Numbered from the stretch's first letter, positions 45,037 to 54,850 are shown. The stretch: 64,000 nt of DNA from Terriglobia bacterium (GCA_020072645.1 JAIQGK010000001.1:62001-126000), one strand, 5' to 3'. Notes: generated by a model not told the origin, from the sequence alone. Program-made: numbers and translations.

Positions 45037-47025
45037 TTGAATCCTGTCCGGCTATGTCTATTATTTGTTCTTTTCACGGTTTTCGTGGCGCCCGCTCGGG
45101 CCCAGAAAGAAGACTGGCAACCCATTACTAAGCAGGATCTGGAGCTAAAACAGGTTCCCGGCAATCCCGGTGCGGATGCCGTCCAGCTTTACTATGCTGA
45201 TTTCATCAATGATGAGCAGCAGACCGAATTCTTCTATGTCCGCATTAAGGTATTGAATGAAAAAGGAAAAGGCCATGCTGACGTGGAGCTGGTGGTACCG
45301 CCCGATGGATCAATTTCCAGCTTGAAGGCGCGCACCATACAGCCAGACGGAAGAATCACGGACTTTACCGGAAAACCGTTTCAAAAAATCGTAATCAAAA
45401 CGCGGGGCGTAAAGGTTTTGGCCAAGGCATTTACCATGCCGGAGGTCAGCGTAGGCAGCATCATCGAATATAAGTATCACGTCGATTGGCCCGGCATCAT
45501 TATCGACAACTCCTGGACCATCCAGCACGAACTCTATACCGTGAAAGAAAGCTTCCGCATGAAACCTTATTCCGGGGGGCTGGAAGGATTTGAAAATGGA
45601 TATCAGGTAGCGGCTCTCTACTCGCACATGCCCAATAACATCAAGCCAGTACAGAAGAGCGGAGGCTATGAACTGGATGTTGAGAACATGCCGGCTTTTG
45701 AGTCTGAGGGGTATATGCCGCCGGAAGAAGATCTCAAGCCGCAAATGCGATTTTTTTATATCAGCTTGGCAAGTTCCACGCCGGATAAATTCTGGCAGGA
45801 TGCCGGACGGCGATGGAATGATGAAGCGGAACGGTTCATTGGTAATCGCAAAGAGATTAGCCAGGCTGCTGCTCAGGCCATTGGCAATGAAACCGATCCC
45901 GAGCAGAAACTCCGCAAGCTCTATGCGCGAGCGCAGCAGATCAGGAACCTGACCTATGAGCGGGAACGGACCGAAGAGGAACAAAAGAAGGAAAAGCTGA
46001 AGTTAAACCAGAATGCAGGCGATGTTCTCGCCCGGGGCACCGGCTATCGCGACGACATAACGCGCTTGTTTGTGGCGCTGGCCCGCTCTGCCGGTTTTGA
46101 AGCCTCCATTGTGCGTGTGGGCGACCGCAAGAGCAAATTCTTTGATAAAGGGCTGCTTTCCAGGCGGCAGCTCGATACGGAGATTGCGGTCGTCAATCTG
46201 GCGGGTAAAGACATTTATCTTGATCCCGGAACCAGGTTTTGCTCTTACGGGTACCTGCGCTGGATTCGTACTTCTACCCAGGGCCTCAAGCTGGATAAAA
46301 AAGGCGGCGTTTTTGTCACAGCTCCAGCCGCAAGTTATGACAAAGCCACAACCCGGCGCAATGCGGAAATGGCGCTCGATAGAGATGGTAATTTGACGGG
46401 AACAATCACCGTGAAGTTTGAAGGCGGGGAAGCGCTGGAGCACCGTCTGGACGAACTGGATACAGACGAAGCGGGAAGGAAGGCAGACCTGGAAGATGAG
46501 CTGCAGGGCTGGCTTCCTACCGGGGCCATCATTAAGCTGACAAAATCGGAAGGTTGGGAAACCAGCGATGGCCCACTCATGGCAAACTTCAGCGTTGAAA
46601 TGCCGGGGTACGCCTCCGCCGCAGGCAAGCGTTTTCTGGTCCCAGCTTATCTCTTTCAGGCCAGACAAATGGACGCTTTTAAGCATGTGGATCGTAAATA
46701 CCCCGTCTATTTTCCGTACGCGTTTGGTGAAGTTGACCGGGTTAACATCAAGCTTCCGGATGGCTACACTCTGGAAAACACGCCGCAGGCGCAAACCGCC
46801 CGTTTAGGCTATGCGGGCTATCAGAATGTGGCGCAGTTTGATGGCAAACAGCTGGTCACCCAGCGGATATTGCAGGTGAATGGTATTTTCTTCAAGCTGG
46901 AACTCTATCCTGAAGTTAAGGATTTCTTTAGCAAGGTCCAGGCCGGCGACGAACAGCAAGCTGTACTGATCGGAGGCAGCGCTAGCCATGAAAGTGGGAT
47001 ACCTTCCCATTCCAACGCCCCATAG
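45037..47025 (+). CDS. DUF3857/transglutaminase-like exported protein, paralogue 2 (catalytic residues lost)
   Basis: This 662-residue protein is the same length as paralogue 1 when read from TTG 45037, which has the ribosome site gaggtg 6 nt upstream and starts a signal peptide (LCLLFVLFTVFVAPARA). GTG 45028 is the alternative start. DUF3857 (KARTIQPDGRITDFTGKPFQ, VSVGSIIEYKYHV) is followed by the degenerate transglutaminase-like core: the GDC motif is GYR here and no Cys is near. The block PGTRFCSYGYLRW is conserved. QIRNLTYERERTEEE matches the other copies. An exported protein of unknown role, expressed from its own promoter block. Confidence 0.85.
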   Translation: MNPVRLCLLFVLFTVFVAPARAQKEDWQPITKQDLELKQVPGNPGADAVQLYYADFINDEQQTEFFYVRIKVLNEKGKGHADVELVVPPDGSISSLKARTIQPDGRITDFTGKPFQKIVIKTRGVKVLAKAFTMPEVSVGSIIEYKYHVDWPGIIIDNSWTIQHELYTVKESFRMKPYSGGLEGFENGYQVAALYSHMPNNIKPVQKSGGYELDVENMPAFESEGYMPPEEDLKPQMRFFYISLASSTPDKFWQDAGRRWNDEAERFIGNRKEISQAAAQAIGNETDPEQKLRKLYARAQQIRNLTYERERTEEEQKKEKLKLNQNAGDVLARGTGYRDDITRLFVALARSAGFEASIVRVGDRKSKFFDKGLLSRRQLDTEIAVVNLAGKDIYLDPGTRFCSYGYLRWIRTSTQGLKLDKKGGVFVTAPAASYDKATTRRNAEMALDRDGNLTGTITVKFEGGEALEHRLDELDTDEAGRKADLEDELQGWLPTGAIIKLTKSEGWETSDGPLMANFSVEMPGYASAAGKRFLVPAYLFQARQMDAFKHVDRKYPVYFPYAFGEVDRVNIKLPDGYTLENTPQAQTARLGYAGYQNVAQFDGKQLVTQRILQVNGIFFKLELYPEVKDFFSKVQAGDEQQAVLIGGSASHESGIPSHSNAP

Positions 47026-47082
47026 CAATATCATGTGAAGGGCCTTAAGTTTTAGAAGAACTTAACGCTAGACTGATGAGGA

Positions 47083-47136
47083 ACTCTGGTAAAACCGGCA
47101 GTTTTGGTGTATATATCTTTACACTTCCCCCCTTGT
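47083..47136 (+). promoter_or_regulatory. Conserved promoter-like block before DUF3857 paralogue 3
   Basis: ACTCTGG (47083-47089), 20 nt, TATATA (47110-47115), then CCCCCCTTGT (47127-47136). It is the third copy of the block and probably drives paralogues 3 and 4 together. Confidence 0.55.
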
Positions 47137-47183
47137 GCCAATGGTGCTGCGCCCATTGAATTCAGTCTATTTGAGGTTTCAGG

Positions 47184-49220
47184 ATGCGAATTGTACGTCC
47201 TTGTCTGCTGGTTCTTTGCTTTGTTGTTTCCCTTGCTTCTTTTGCCCAAAAAGAAGACTGGCTTCCAATCACTCCACAGGACCTGCAGTATAAAGAGGTT
47301 CCCGGAAACAAAGGCGCTTCAGCGGTAAGGCTTTACCATGCGCAGTACATCAATGACAACACAGCTTCGTGTTTTTTTTACGAGCGCATTAAGATCCTGA
47401 ATGAAAAGGCGATCGCTGGCGGCAGTAGCTACGCGGATGTGGAGATCCCCATTCTTACGTTCGGAGACTTTGTAGAGGAGATCAGCGACCTCAAGGCGCG
47501 CACCATCAAGCCGGACGGTTCCATCGTGGAATTCAACGGTAAGGTGTTCGAGAAAGTTAGGTTTAAGGGACGCGGAATCAAAGACTCTGTCAAAGCTTTC
47601 AGTATGCCCGAGGTGAGCGTAGGCAGCATTATCGAATACAAGTACCGCGCCACCCTGAACATACCTGTTCTTGTCGATCTCAAGATTCCTGTGCGCGATG
47701 CGTGGGATATCCAGAGCGAACTCTTCACCGTGAAAGAGAGCCTCTACTATCAGCCCGATACAGGAACGCGCTACCAGAGCCCCACTCGGCCCAGTTTTGA
47801 TTCCGGGGGCGAGCGCCTCAGCCAGATCATGCTCAACATGAAAGACTTCAGGGAAAAACTGCGTGAGAATGGCGCCGACAGAGGTTTGGAGTTGACCAAT
47901 ATCCCGCCGTTTGAATCTGAAGAGTTCATGCCGCCGGAGAACAATTTCAAGCCCAGCGTCATTTTCTTTACTGGGCGCGTAGGGAAAGTGGACGTCGACA
48001 AGGAATGGCTTGACTTAGGAAAACTGTATTACGAAGCGTACGAAAGATATATGGCCGCGGATAAAGGCGTGAAAGAAGCTGCCCTGAAGGCCATCGGTAG
48101 CGAGACCGAGCCCGGCATGAAGCTGCGCAAAATCTATGAGCGCGTGCAGCAGCTGCGCAATTTGACTTTCGAGCGGCCCCGCACCACTGAAGAACGGAAG
48201 GCGGAGCACATCCAGAGAAACAACAATGTTGGAGATGTCCTGGCCCATGGTTATGGTACTTTCGAAGACCTTACTCTTCTATTTGTCGCCATGGCGCGTT
48301 CCGGCGGTTTTGACGCTACTCCAGTGATGGTGCCCGACCGCAAACGCCGGTTCTTTGTCCGCGATTGGACCTCACAACGTCAGATTGACAGCGTAATTGC
48401 TGCCGTCAATCTCAACGGCAAGAGCATGTATCTGGAGCCGGGCACGCGTTTTTGCCCCTATGGCTTCGTCCGCTGGAACCATACCGAGATTGATGCGCTG
48501 AAGCTCGACCGAAAGGGCGGCACATTCATCAAGGCGCCTTCCATGGGCTATGACAAATCGGTCACCAGGCGAAACGCGAATATGACCCTGAGCGAAGACG
48601 GCGCCCTCAAAGGCACTGTCGTCCTTCAATTCACGGGCGCGGAAGCTCTGGAGCACCGCCTGGACGCAATTGATCGCGATGAAGCCGGCCGCAAGAAAGA
48701 CCTGGAAGATGAAGTCAAGCAGTGGCTCCCCGGCGGTTCGCTGGTGAAGATGGACGCGGCCCAGGGATGGGAAGACGGTGACGCTCCAATCACAGCGAGC
48801 TTCAATGTGGAAGTGCCGAATTACGCCAGTTTGGCGGGCAAGCGGCTCCTGATCCCGGCATTTCTCTTCCAATCAAAGCAGAATCAGGCCTTTGCTCATG
48901 GCCAGCGCAAGTATCCAATCTATTTCCCGTATCCCTTCACCGAGAATGATACTGTCACCTTGCAGGTTCCAGCGGGATTTACGCTGGAGAGCATTCCGCA
49001 GAAGGAAGATGCTCAGCTGCCGTTTGCCCGGTACCAGAATGTGAGCAATTTTGACGGCATTAAATTTGTCAGTCAACGGCAGCTCGCCTTCAATGGGATT
49101 TTTTTCCCGGTGGAGAAATATTCAGAATTGAAAACGTTCTTTGGTAAGGTCCAGGCCGGCGACGAACAGCAGGCTGTATTGCACGTAGGAGGCAGCACCA
49201 GTGCTCAAAAAGGCAATTAG
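47184..49220 (+). CDS. DUF3857/transglutaminase-like exported protein, paralogue 3 (catalytic residues lost)
   Basis: The 678-residue protein has a signal peptide (PCLLVLCFVVSLASFAQ), DUF3857 domain (KARTIKPDGSIVEFNGKVFE, VSVGSIIEYKYRA) and degenerate core with GTF in place of GDC. The block PGTRFCPYGFVRW is kept. It is about 16 residues longer than copies 1 and 2, through insertions near residues 78-95 and 190-225. It overlaps the fourth paralogue by 20 nt, so those two are co-translated. The C-terminus KVQAGDEQQAVL is nearly identical to copy 2, showing they are recent duplicates relative to copy 4. Confidence 0.85.
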   Translation: MRIVRPCLLVLCFVVSLASFAQKEDWLPITPQDLQYKEVPGNKGASAVRLYHAQYINDNTASCFFYERIKILNEKAIAGGSSYADVEIPILTFGDFVEEISDLKARTIKPDGSIVEFNGKVFEKVRFKGRGIKDSVKAFSMPEVSVGSIIEYKYRATLNIPVLVDLKIPVRDAWDIQSELFTVKESLYYQPDTGTRYQSPTRPSFDSGGERLSQIMLNMKDFREKLRENGADRGLELTNIPPFESEEFMPPENNFKPSVIFFTGRVGKVDVDKEWLDLGKLYYEAYERYMAADKGVKEAALKAIGSETEPGMKLRKIYERVQQLRNLTFERPRTTEERKAEHIQRNNNVGDVLAHGYGTFEDLTLLFVAMARSGGFDATPVMVPDRKRRFFVRDWTSQRQIDSVIAAVNLNGKSMYLEPGTRFCPYGFVRWNHTEIDALKLDRKGGTFIKAPSMGYDKSVTRRNANMTLSEDGALKGTVVLQFTGAEALEHRLDAIDRDEAGRKKDLEDEVKQWLPGGSLVKMDAAQGWEDGDAPITASFNVEVPNYASLAGKRLLIPAFLFQSKQNQAFAHGQRKYPIYFPYPFTENDTVTLQVPAGFTLESIPQKEDAQLPFARYQNVSNFDGIKFVSQRQLAFNGIFFPVEKYSELKTFFGKVQAGDEQQAVLHVGGSTSAQKGN

Positions 49221-51162
49221 CGCAGCGTTTTTCTTTGCTCTCTTTTCATTTTCCAACGGCTTTGTTCAGGCTGAGGTCCCGGAATGGCTTCGTTCATTGT
49301 CTAGACAGCCGGCCAAGACCTACGCGGACGACGTAAATGCAGTGATTCTGCTGGACGATAATGTCACCACTGTAAAGGAAAATGGCGATATTGTGCGGCA
49401 CGGCCGGCGCGTGATCAGGATTCTGCGGCCCGAAGGGCGGGACCAGGGCGCTTATGCCCGCTCTTACAATGGCGACTCCAAGGTCAACTATCTCCGCGGT
49501 TGGAGCATCACCAGCAAAGGCCAGGAGTACGAAACCAAGGGCTCTGATGTCTTCGAGTCGAACGTCAGCAGTTATGAGATCTATTCCGACGCCAAGGTCA
49601 AGGCCCTCCGCGTTCCGGGAACTGATGTGGGCACTGTGGTCGGCTTCGAGTATGAAGAGGCGGAGCATCCGTACACCTTCCATGACACCTGGTATTTTCA
49701 GGAAAGTGACCCGGTGGAGCGATCGCATTACGAACTGCACCTCGCCTCAGGTTGGCGCTTCCAGTCGCAGTGGATGAATCACAAGGAAGAAAAGCCGATT
49801 GAGGAGAATGGCGCGGTGCAGTGGCAGCTTACTGATATCCCACGCATCGAAAAGGAGCCACGGCAGCCGCCTCACATGGGCCTTGCCGGAGGCGCTGTAT
49901 TCACCTTCTTCAACGATAAGATCCCAGGCAAGAGCTTCCGTAACTGGAGTGACATCGGGACTTGGTACACCGGGCTTTCTTCCGACGTTCGCAGCGCAAG
50001 CCCCGCCCTGTCGCAAAAAGTCCAGGAACTGGCGCCTGCCAGCATGCCGCTGATACAGCGTATCAAGGCTCTGGCCGGCTTCGCCCAGCATGATGTCCGC
50101 TATGTGGCCATTGAAATCGGAGTTGGCGGCTACAAACCGCACAGCGCGTCGGATATCTTTGCCCACCGCTATGGCGATTGCAAAGACAAGGCCACCGTGC
50201 TCAGCACCATGCTGGCCCAGATCGGCGTAAAATCCTATTACATTATTGTGAATGCCACCCGCGGTGTGGTCACTGGGAAGACTCCGGCAAATCCCGGGGC
50301 CTTCAATCACATGATCCTGGCTATAGCCCTGCCCGAAGCAAGCTATTCCATGCCGTTGTCTGCGCTCTATGAACATCCCAAGCTCGGGCACCTGCTAATC
50401 TTCGATCCCACCAATGACGTGGTGCCTTTCGGACAGATTCCGTATTACGAGCAGGACAACTATGGGCTTCTGGTGGGTGAGCAGGGCGGCGAGCTAATTC
50501 ACATGCCGCTGAGCCCTCCGGAGGCAAATGGGGTCTTTCGCAGCGCCAAGCTCAAGCTCGTGCCTGACGGAACCCTGCAGGGTGAAATCGAGGAGCGCTA
50601 CACCGGCTTCAACGCCATGATCGGCCGCGCATTTTTCCAGCACGAAACCGAAAATGATCGCAAGAAGATCATTGAGCGCCTGGTCGCGAATTCGCTCGGC
50701 AATTTCCAGCTCGACAAATACGAGCTGGTCAATGCCGATGACCTCGATAAGGATTTGATCATCCGGTTCAACTTCAGCGCGGCGCATTATGCCAAGAACG
50801 CAGGCTCCATGCTGCTGGTGCGCCCGCGCGTGCTCGGCGAACTGGCTGGGCCGTGGGACGCCAACAAGCCCCGGCACTACGCCTATGAGTTCCGTGGGCC
50901 TTTTCTCGATCGCGACACCGTGGAGATCTCGCTGCCGGAAGGCTTCAAGGTCGACGAGTTGCCCGATCCGGCGAAGGTCACGTTCCCGTTTGCCGAGTAC
51001 GTCAGCAAGACTGAGAGCGGTGAGGGCGTGCTGAAATATACGCGTGAATACAAGCAGACGGCCAGCGAGGTCTCTCTGGAGCACATTGACGAACTCAAGA
51101 AATTTTTCAGCCAGATCAACCTGGATGAAAAAAACATGGCTGTGCTGAAAAAAGTGAACTGA
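49201..51162 (+). CDS. DUF3857/transglutaminase-like exported protein, paralogue 4 (catalytic triad intact)
   Basis: This 653-residue protein has a signal peptide (AAFFFALFSFSNGFVQA), DUF3857 (NAVILLDDNVTTVKENGDIV, VGTVVGFEYEEAE) and a transglutaminase-like core with the full triad: Cys327 in HRYGDCKDKA, His370 in GAFNHMIL and Asp402 in LIFDPTND. A C-terminal DUF3858-like beta domain follows. It could be an active cysteine peptidase or acyltransferase of the periplasm. The GTG start at 49201 overlaps paralogue 3 by 20 nt and no separate promoter block is seen. A strong terminator ends the array. Confidence 0.87.
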   Translation: MLKKAISAAFFFALFSFSNGFVQAEVPEWLRSLSRQPAKTYADDVNAVILLDDNVTTVKENGDIVRHGRRVIRILRPEGRDQGAYARSYNGDSKVNYLRGWSITSKGQEYETKGSDVFESNVSSYEIYSDAKVKALRVPGTDVGTVVGFEYEEAEHPYTFHDTWYFQESDPVERSHYELHLASGWRFQSQWMNHKEEKPIEENGAVQWQLTDIPRIEKEPRQPPHMGLAGGAVFTFFNDKIPGKSFRNWSDIGTWYTGLSSDVRSASPALSQKVQELAPASMPLIQRIKALAGFAQHDVRYVAIEIGVGGYKPHSASDIFAHRYGDCKDKATVLSTMLAQIGVKSYYIIVNATRGVVTGKTPANPGAFNHMILAIALPEASYSMPLSALYEHPKLGHLLIFDPTNDVVPFGQIPYYEQDNYGLLVGEQGGELIHMPLSPPEANGVFRSAKLKLVPDGTLQGEIEERYTGFNAMIGRAFFQHETENDRKKIIERLVANSLGNFQLDKYELVNADDLDKDLIIRFNFSAAHYAKNAGSMLLVRPRVLGELAGPWDANKPRHYAYEFRGPFLDRDTVEISLPEGFKVDELPDPAKVTFPFAEYVSKTESGEGVLKYTREYKQTASEVSLEHIDELKKFFSQINLDEKNMAVLKKVN

Positions 51163-51190
51163 GCTGGAACGGCGATAAATCTAAAATCAA

Positions 51191-51218
51191 TTGGCAGCCG
51201 GCGAGGCTGCCAATTTTT
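51191..51218 (+). terminator. Terminator ending the DUF3857 array
   Basis: A 9-bp perfect stem, TTGGCAGCC/GGCTGCCAA, with a 5-nt loop and a run of six T. It lies 28 nt after the stop of paralogue 4. Confidence 0.92.
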
Positions 51219-51331
51219 TGCCGCGACCAGACAATCTTTTGGTTTTGTAAAGTTTCCGTCCCTGACTGAAGTAATCTTTTGCTCCTTGCCCCGCCTTTTC
51301 CGCATCTTCTATGATGGAGCAGGAATTCTCT

Positions 51332-53137
51332 ATGGCAGATCACAACAAGAAGAAAGACCCCAGCGGCATTGCTGAAAGCCCCATCGCGGACGTTTTTGAA
51401 GGCCGCCACCCCTCTGAATCTGAAAAGCGCTGGGCTGAGACCACGCTGGCCAAGACGCTGGAGAAGTCGCCGGAAAAACCGATTGGCGCAGCCAGCGGCG
51501 TCAACCTGGACGAAAGTGGCCACGCGCAATTCACCACCATCAGCGGTGTTCCCATCCGCCGGCTTTATACCCAGGCCGATCTGCCCGAGGACTGGAGTTA
51601 CGAGAAATACCTTGGCTATCCCGGCCAGGCGCCGTACACGCGCGGCATTCATTCCAGCGGTTACCGCGGCCGGCTATGGACCATGCGGCAGTTTTCCGGC
51701 TTTGCCTCTCCGGAAGAAACCAACGAGCGCTACAAATACCTGATGGCCAGCGGAGGCGGCGGCCTGTCCGTCGCATTTGACCTGCCTACGCTGATGGGCT
51801 ATGACTCTGACCATGCAGCCAGTGAAGGCGAAGTCGGCAAGTGCGGTGTCGCCATTGACTCGCTGGAAGACATGGAGATCCTCTTCAACGGAATCGACTT
51901 GGAGAAGACCACCGTCTCCATGACGATCAATTCTCCGGCGTCCGTCCTGTGGGCCATGTATCTGGTGGTGGCGGAAAAGCAGGGCGCAGATTGGAAGAAA
52001 GTTTCCGGCACGCTGCAGAATGACATCCTGAAGGAATACATCGCGCAGAAGGAATATATCTATCCGCCCGCGCCTTCGATGCGCCTGGTGATCGACACTT
52101 TTGAGTTCGGATCGAAATTTACACCCAAATTTAATTCAATCTCCATCAGCGGATACCACATCCGCGAAGCAGGCTCCACGGCTCTACAGGAATTGGCGTT
52201 CACAATTTATGACGGCGTTGAGTACGTGGAGTGGGCACGCCGTCGCGGGCTCGACGTGGACGACTTTGGCCCGCGCCTGAGCTATTTCTTCAATTCGCAT
52301 AGCGACTTCTTTGAAGAGATCGCCAAATTCCGCGCCGCACGCAAGATCTGGTATCGCCTGATGAAAGACCGCTTTGGCGCAAAGCAGGAGCGCACATGGC
52401 TGATGCGCTTCCACACGCAGACTGCCGGAGTGTCGCTGACCGCCCAGCAGCCTCTTAATAACATCGCCCGCGTGGCCCTGCAGGGACTGGCGGCCGTGCT
52501 GGGCGGAACGCAATCTCTGCATACCGACTCCTACGATGAAGCGTTGGCGCTGCCCACGCAGGAAGCCGCGCGCATCGCGCTGCGCACCCAGCAGATCATT
52601 GCGTATGAGTCCGGCGTGGCCCAGACCGTGGACCCGCTGGCCGGCTCTTACTTCCTGGAAAAGCTCACGCTCGACATGGAGAAAGGCGCGTTCGACTACT
52701 TTGAGCGCCTCGACGCCATGGGCGGCATGGTCAAGGCCATTGAGAACGGCTTCCCGCAAAAAGAAATTGCTGAAGCTTCTTACCAGTACCAGCGCGCCGT
52801 CGAGGCAAAAGAAAAGATTGTGGTTGGCGTAAACGATTTTGACGTCGAAGAAAAGCAGATGGATACGCTCTACATTGACGAATCCGTGGCCCGCCACCAG
52901 ACGGCAAAGCTTAAAGCCTTGCGCGCCCGCCGCAACAATGACGATGTCCGTCGTACCCTGGACGCGCTAAAGAAGGCCGCAGCCCAGGAGCCAGTTGTCC
53001 GTTCCGATGGCCGCATCAGCAACGCGAACACCATGCCGTTCATTATCGACTGCGTTCGTGCCTACGCTACCGGGGGAGAAATTTGTCAGGCGTTGCGCGA
53101 GGTGTATGGGACGTATGAAGAGGTGAGCATTACGTAG
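51332..53137 (+). CDS. Methylmalonyl-CoA mutase-type large (catalytic) subunit
   Basis: This 601-residue TIM-barrel subunit has mutase motifs [53 protein letters not shown] and [15 protein letters not shown]. The B12-binding domain is absent and is supplied by the gene at 55755. The enzyme interconverts methylmalonyl-CoA and succinyl-CoA, or related acyl-CoAs; substrate-deciding residues were not analysed, so isobutyryl-CoA-type mutase is possible. ATG 51332 (MADHNKKK) follows agga; ATG 51311 is the in-frame alternative. It is separated from its small subunit by about 2.6 kb. No meaB is adjacent. Confidence 0.9.
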   Translation: MADHNKKKDPSGIAESPIADVFEGRHPSESEKRWAETTLAKTLEKSPEKPIGAASGVNLDESGHAQFTTISGVPIRRLYTQADLPEDWSYEKYLGYPGQAPYTRGIHSSGYRGRLWTMRQFSGFASPEETNERYKYLMASGGGGLSVAFDLPTLMGYDSDHAASEGEVGKCGVAIDSLEDMEILFNGIDLEKTTVSMTINSPASVLWAMYLVVAEKQGADWKKVSGTLQNDILKEYIAQKEYIYPPAPSMRLVIDTFEFGSKFTPKFNSISISGYHIREAGSTALQELAFTIYDGVEYVEWARRRGLDVDDFGPRLSYFFNSHSDFFEEIAKFRAARKIWYRLMKDRFGAKQERTWLMRFHTQTAGVSLTAQQPLNNIARVALQGLAAVLGGTQSLHTDSYDEALALPTQEAARIALRTQQIIAYESGVAQTVDPLAGSYFLEKLTLDMEKGAFDYFERLDAMGGMVKAIENGFPQKEIAEASYQYQRAVEAKEKIVVGVNDFDVEEKQMDTLYIDESVARHQTAKLKALRARRNNDDVRRTLDALKKAAAQEPVVRSDGRISNANTMPFIIDCVRAYATGGEICQALREVYGTYEEVSIT

Positions 53138-53218
53138 GATCGGGTGATCTGGTGATCGGATTTTTTCTGAAATCCCGAATCCCGCGTAGCGCGCTGAGGG
53201 ATCCCTGCAACACCCACG
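53138..53218. repeat. Repeat block (families E and B) after the mutase large subunit
   Basis: gatcgggtgatctggtgatcgg (starting about 53139) belongs to the same family as the inverted repeats around the four-helix-bundle gene. It is joined to a B-type string, gaaatcccgaatcccgcgta through gcgctgagggatccctg. Confidence 0.6.
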
Positions 53219-53220
53219 TT

Positions 53221-53754
53221 CTAGACGTCACAAAGGAATTCCTTGACCAAGTACTCGTGCATCGAGTTTGAATAAACGATGGCGTCTCTGCCGTGAATCG
53301 ATAAAACAACGCTGTTGGCGGGATTCGATTCACATGCTATATAGCGATGGAAATAAATTGGAACCAGCTTTGTTTCCGCACGAAGCGTGAATCCTTGTTC
53401 AGATAGCTCTGTAGTAATTGCAGTACGATCTGCTTCAACTTCTGCAATCCTTTGCAGCACAGCTTTTAAGTCCCGCGGGTAGGAATATAGTCCAAAGACC
53501 TCTTTCGGTGAGCCGTGTACGTTTACTAACGGCAAATCTGTTCCATTCGCACACTGCAGGAAAGTCCGTAGATCACTGGGGACAACGATGCCCAGAGCCT
53601 GTTCATACTTTGCAATCTCGTTGATAGAAAGGCCTGGCAGCCATCGCGTACCAGATTGAACTTGAAATCCAAAGATATCCTGATGGATGGCAGCATTCTT
53701 CCATCTCAACTCAGTGAGCCGTTTAAATTCAGCCAGGAACTCGCCGTCTAACAC
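53221..53754 (-). CDS. SMI1/KNR4 (SUKH) family protein
   Basis: This 177-residue protein matches the SUKH fold: ISINEIAKYEQALGIVVPSDLRTF at 43-66 (the helix and IP/VPxDLR motif), GTDLPLVNV, then VPIYFHRYIACESNP and SIHGRDAIVYS with the final EYLVKEFL. SUKH proteins in bacteria are often immunity proteins against contact-dependent or polymorphic toxins, but no toxin gene is near. It is more AT-rich than its neighbours, suggesting acquisition. Its start overlaps the methyltransferase end by 7 nt on the same strand. Confidence 0.8.
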   Translation of the reverse strand: MLDGEFLAEFKRLTELRWKNAAIHQDIFGFQVQSGTRWLPGLSINEIAKYEQALGIVVPSDLRTFLQCANGTDLPLVNVHGSPKEVFGLYSYPRDLKAVLQRIAEVEADRTAITTELSEQGFTLRAETKLVPIYFHRYIACESNPANSVVLSIHGRDAIVYSNSMHEYLVKEFLCDV

Positions 53755-54746
53755 AGATCAGTCTCCCTTTGCACCTTCGCACCCCCTGTGGTGAAGATCC
53801 GACGACGGAGATGTTCGGACGATCGCGAGCGATCTCGGTGATTCTGATAGATCGCCCATTGCTCGGTCCCTGCAGTTTTTTCCAGCCATCCTGCTTCAGC
53901 CAAAAGCTTTTCATGCTCGGTGAATCGATACGCGATGCAAACCGGCCGCGGCGCATGTTCAATAGACTTTCGTAAATTCTCCAGGACAGTCACAAACGTC
54001 GCTTCAGAAAACGGATTGAACAGATAGACCACCAGCGGGGCGGCGGGAAATTCGAAATCGAGCGCGTCCATACAGAAACTTTCGATGGATGCAGCTTTTG
54101 TGGCACAGACACTCTTGTCTGTGCCTTCATCCCTCACCATTTCAGCAGCACAGGCAGGAGTGCCTGTGCCACACAAATGATCAGGAGATGCTTCAGTGCG
54201 GTGCGCCGTGTATTTGCGGATATTTTCCTGGGCTACCCGATGCAACTCCGGCATGAACTCCACGCCGATAATCCTTTTAAATCCGTACTGCGCGGCCATC
54301 AGCAATGCACGTCCCTTGCCCGAACCGAGATCGATAAAGGTGAAGTCTTGCAACGCGGCTGGGACAACGTTTCCCTGGCTGATTGCCGATTGCTGAATGC
54401 TGAGCGCTAATGCCTGCATGATCTGCCGGAACAGCCACGGTTCCGTCGCAAAATAAGGACGCGCCATCACGCCTGCCAGGAACTGCGTGCCCACGCCGAC
54501 ATTGGAGCGCGTGGTGTCCATGGAATGCTCCCAGTCGTAGTCGAGATCGCCGAAGCGCGCCTTGCGGCGCGACGGCAGCAACTCAAGCAAGGCGTCCCAT
54601 GTTGCTCTGGCCATCTCAAGCAAAGACCGCCACCAGCCGAAGTAACGCACGCTTTCCCGCCAGTGGCGTGCGAAGGCGTTCCTGAGGTGGAACGCAGCAT
54701 CGGCTGAAGAGTCAGGCGGGCCGCCTTGTTTAAGATTGGCAGTCAT
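53748..54746 (-). CDS. Class I SAM-dependent methyltransferase with in-frame repeat insertion
   Basis: The 332-residue protein has methyltransferase motif I FIDLGSGKGRALLMAA, then IIGVEFMPEL and LVVYLFNPFSEATFV. Between post-I and motif II the segment CGTGTPACAAEMVRDEGTDK (and 8 further residues) is encoded by an interspersed palindromic repeat (54098-54174) inserted in frame. The substrate is unknown. ATG 54746 (MTANLKQGG) is preferred over 54860, because the extra N-terminus reads a family D repeat. It is upstream of the SUKH gene in a probable two-gene operon. Confidence 0.8.
   Translation of the reverse strand: MTANLKQGGPPDSSADAAFHLRNAFARHWRESVRYFGWWRSLLEMARATWDALLELLPSRRKARFGDLDYDWEHSMDTTRSNVGVGTQFLAGVMARPYFATEPWLFRQIMQALALSIQQSAISQGNVVPAALQDFTFIDLGSGKGRALLMAAQYGFKRIIGVEFMPELHRVAQENIRKYTAHRTEASPDHLCGTGTPACAAEMVRDEGTDKSVCATKAASIESFCMDALDFEFPAAPLVVYLFNPFSEATFVTVLENLRKSIEHAPRPVCIAYRFTEHEKLLAEAGWLEKTAGTEQWAIYQNHRDRSRSSEHLRRRIFTTGGAKVQRETDLC
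54098..54174. repeat. Palindromic repeat inside the methyltransferase gene
   Basis: Outer arms tttgtggcacag and ctgtgccacacaaa enclose two smaller palindromes: ggcacagacact...gtctgtgcc (54102-54125) and gcacaggcaggagtgcctgtgc at 54148-54169. Its length of about 77 nt keeps the reading frame open. Confidence 0.75.
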
Positions 54747-54794
54747 TTGAACAAGTAGTATCAATTTTCCGCATTTCTGCGTTTTCGTTGACGG

Positions 54795-54850
54795 TTTCCG
54801 ATTTCGGCGATTACGCGCGATGACGGCGATTTCGGCGATGATAAAATCAC
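54795..54850. repeat. Family D repeat between divergent methyltransferase and glycosylase genes
   Basis: Contains reiterated cgattt/cggcgat strings (gatttcggcgat, acggcgatttcggcgat). Related strings occur at 61990-62030 and in the nested block 63171-63454. It ends 9 bp before the glycosylase ATG, so it occupies the promoter region of both genes. Confidence 0.55.

Noticed and set aside
53221-53754. SUKH gene as part of a toxin-immunity pair
   Set aside because: No polymorphic toxin, Rhs or T6SS gene lies near; kept only as a family call.
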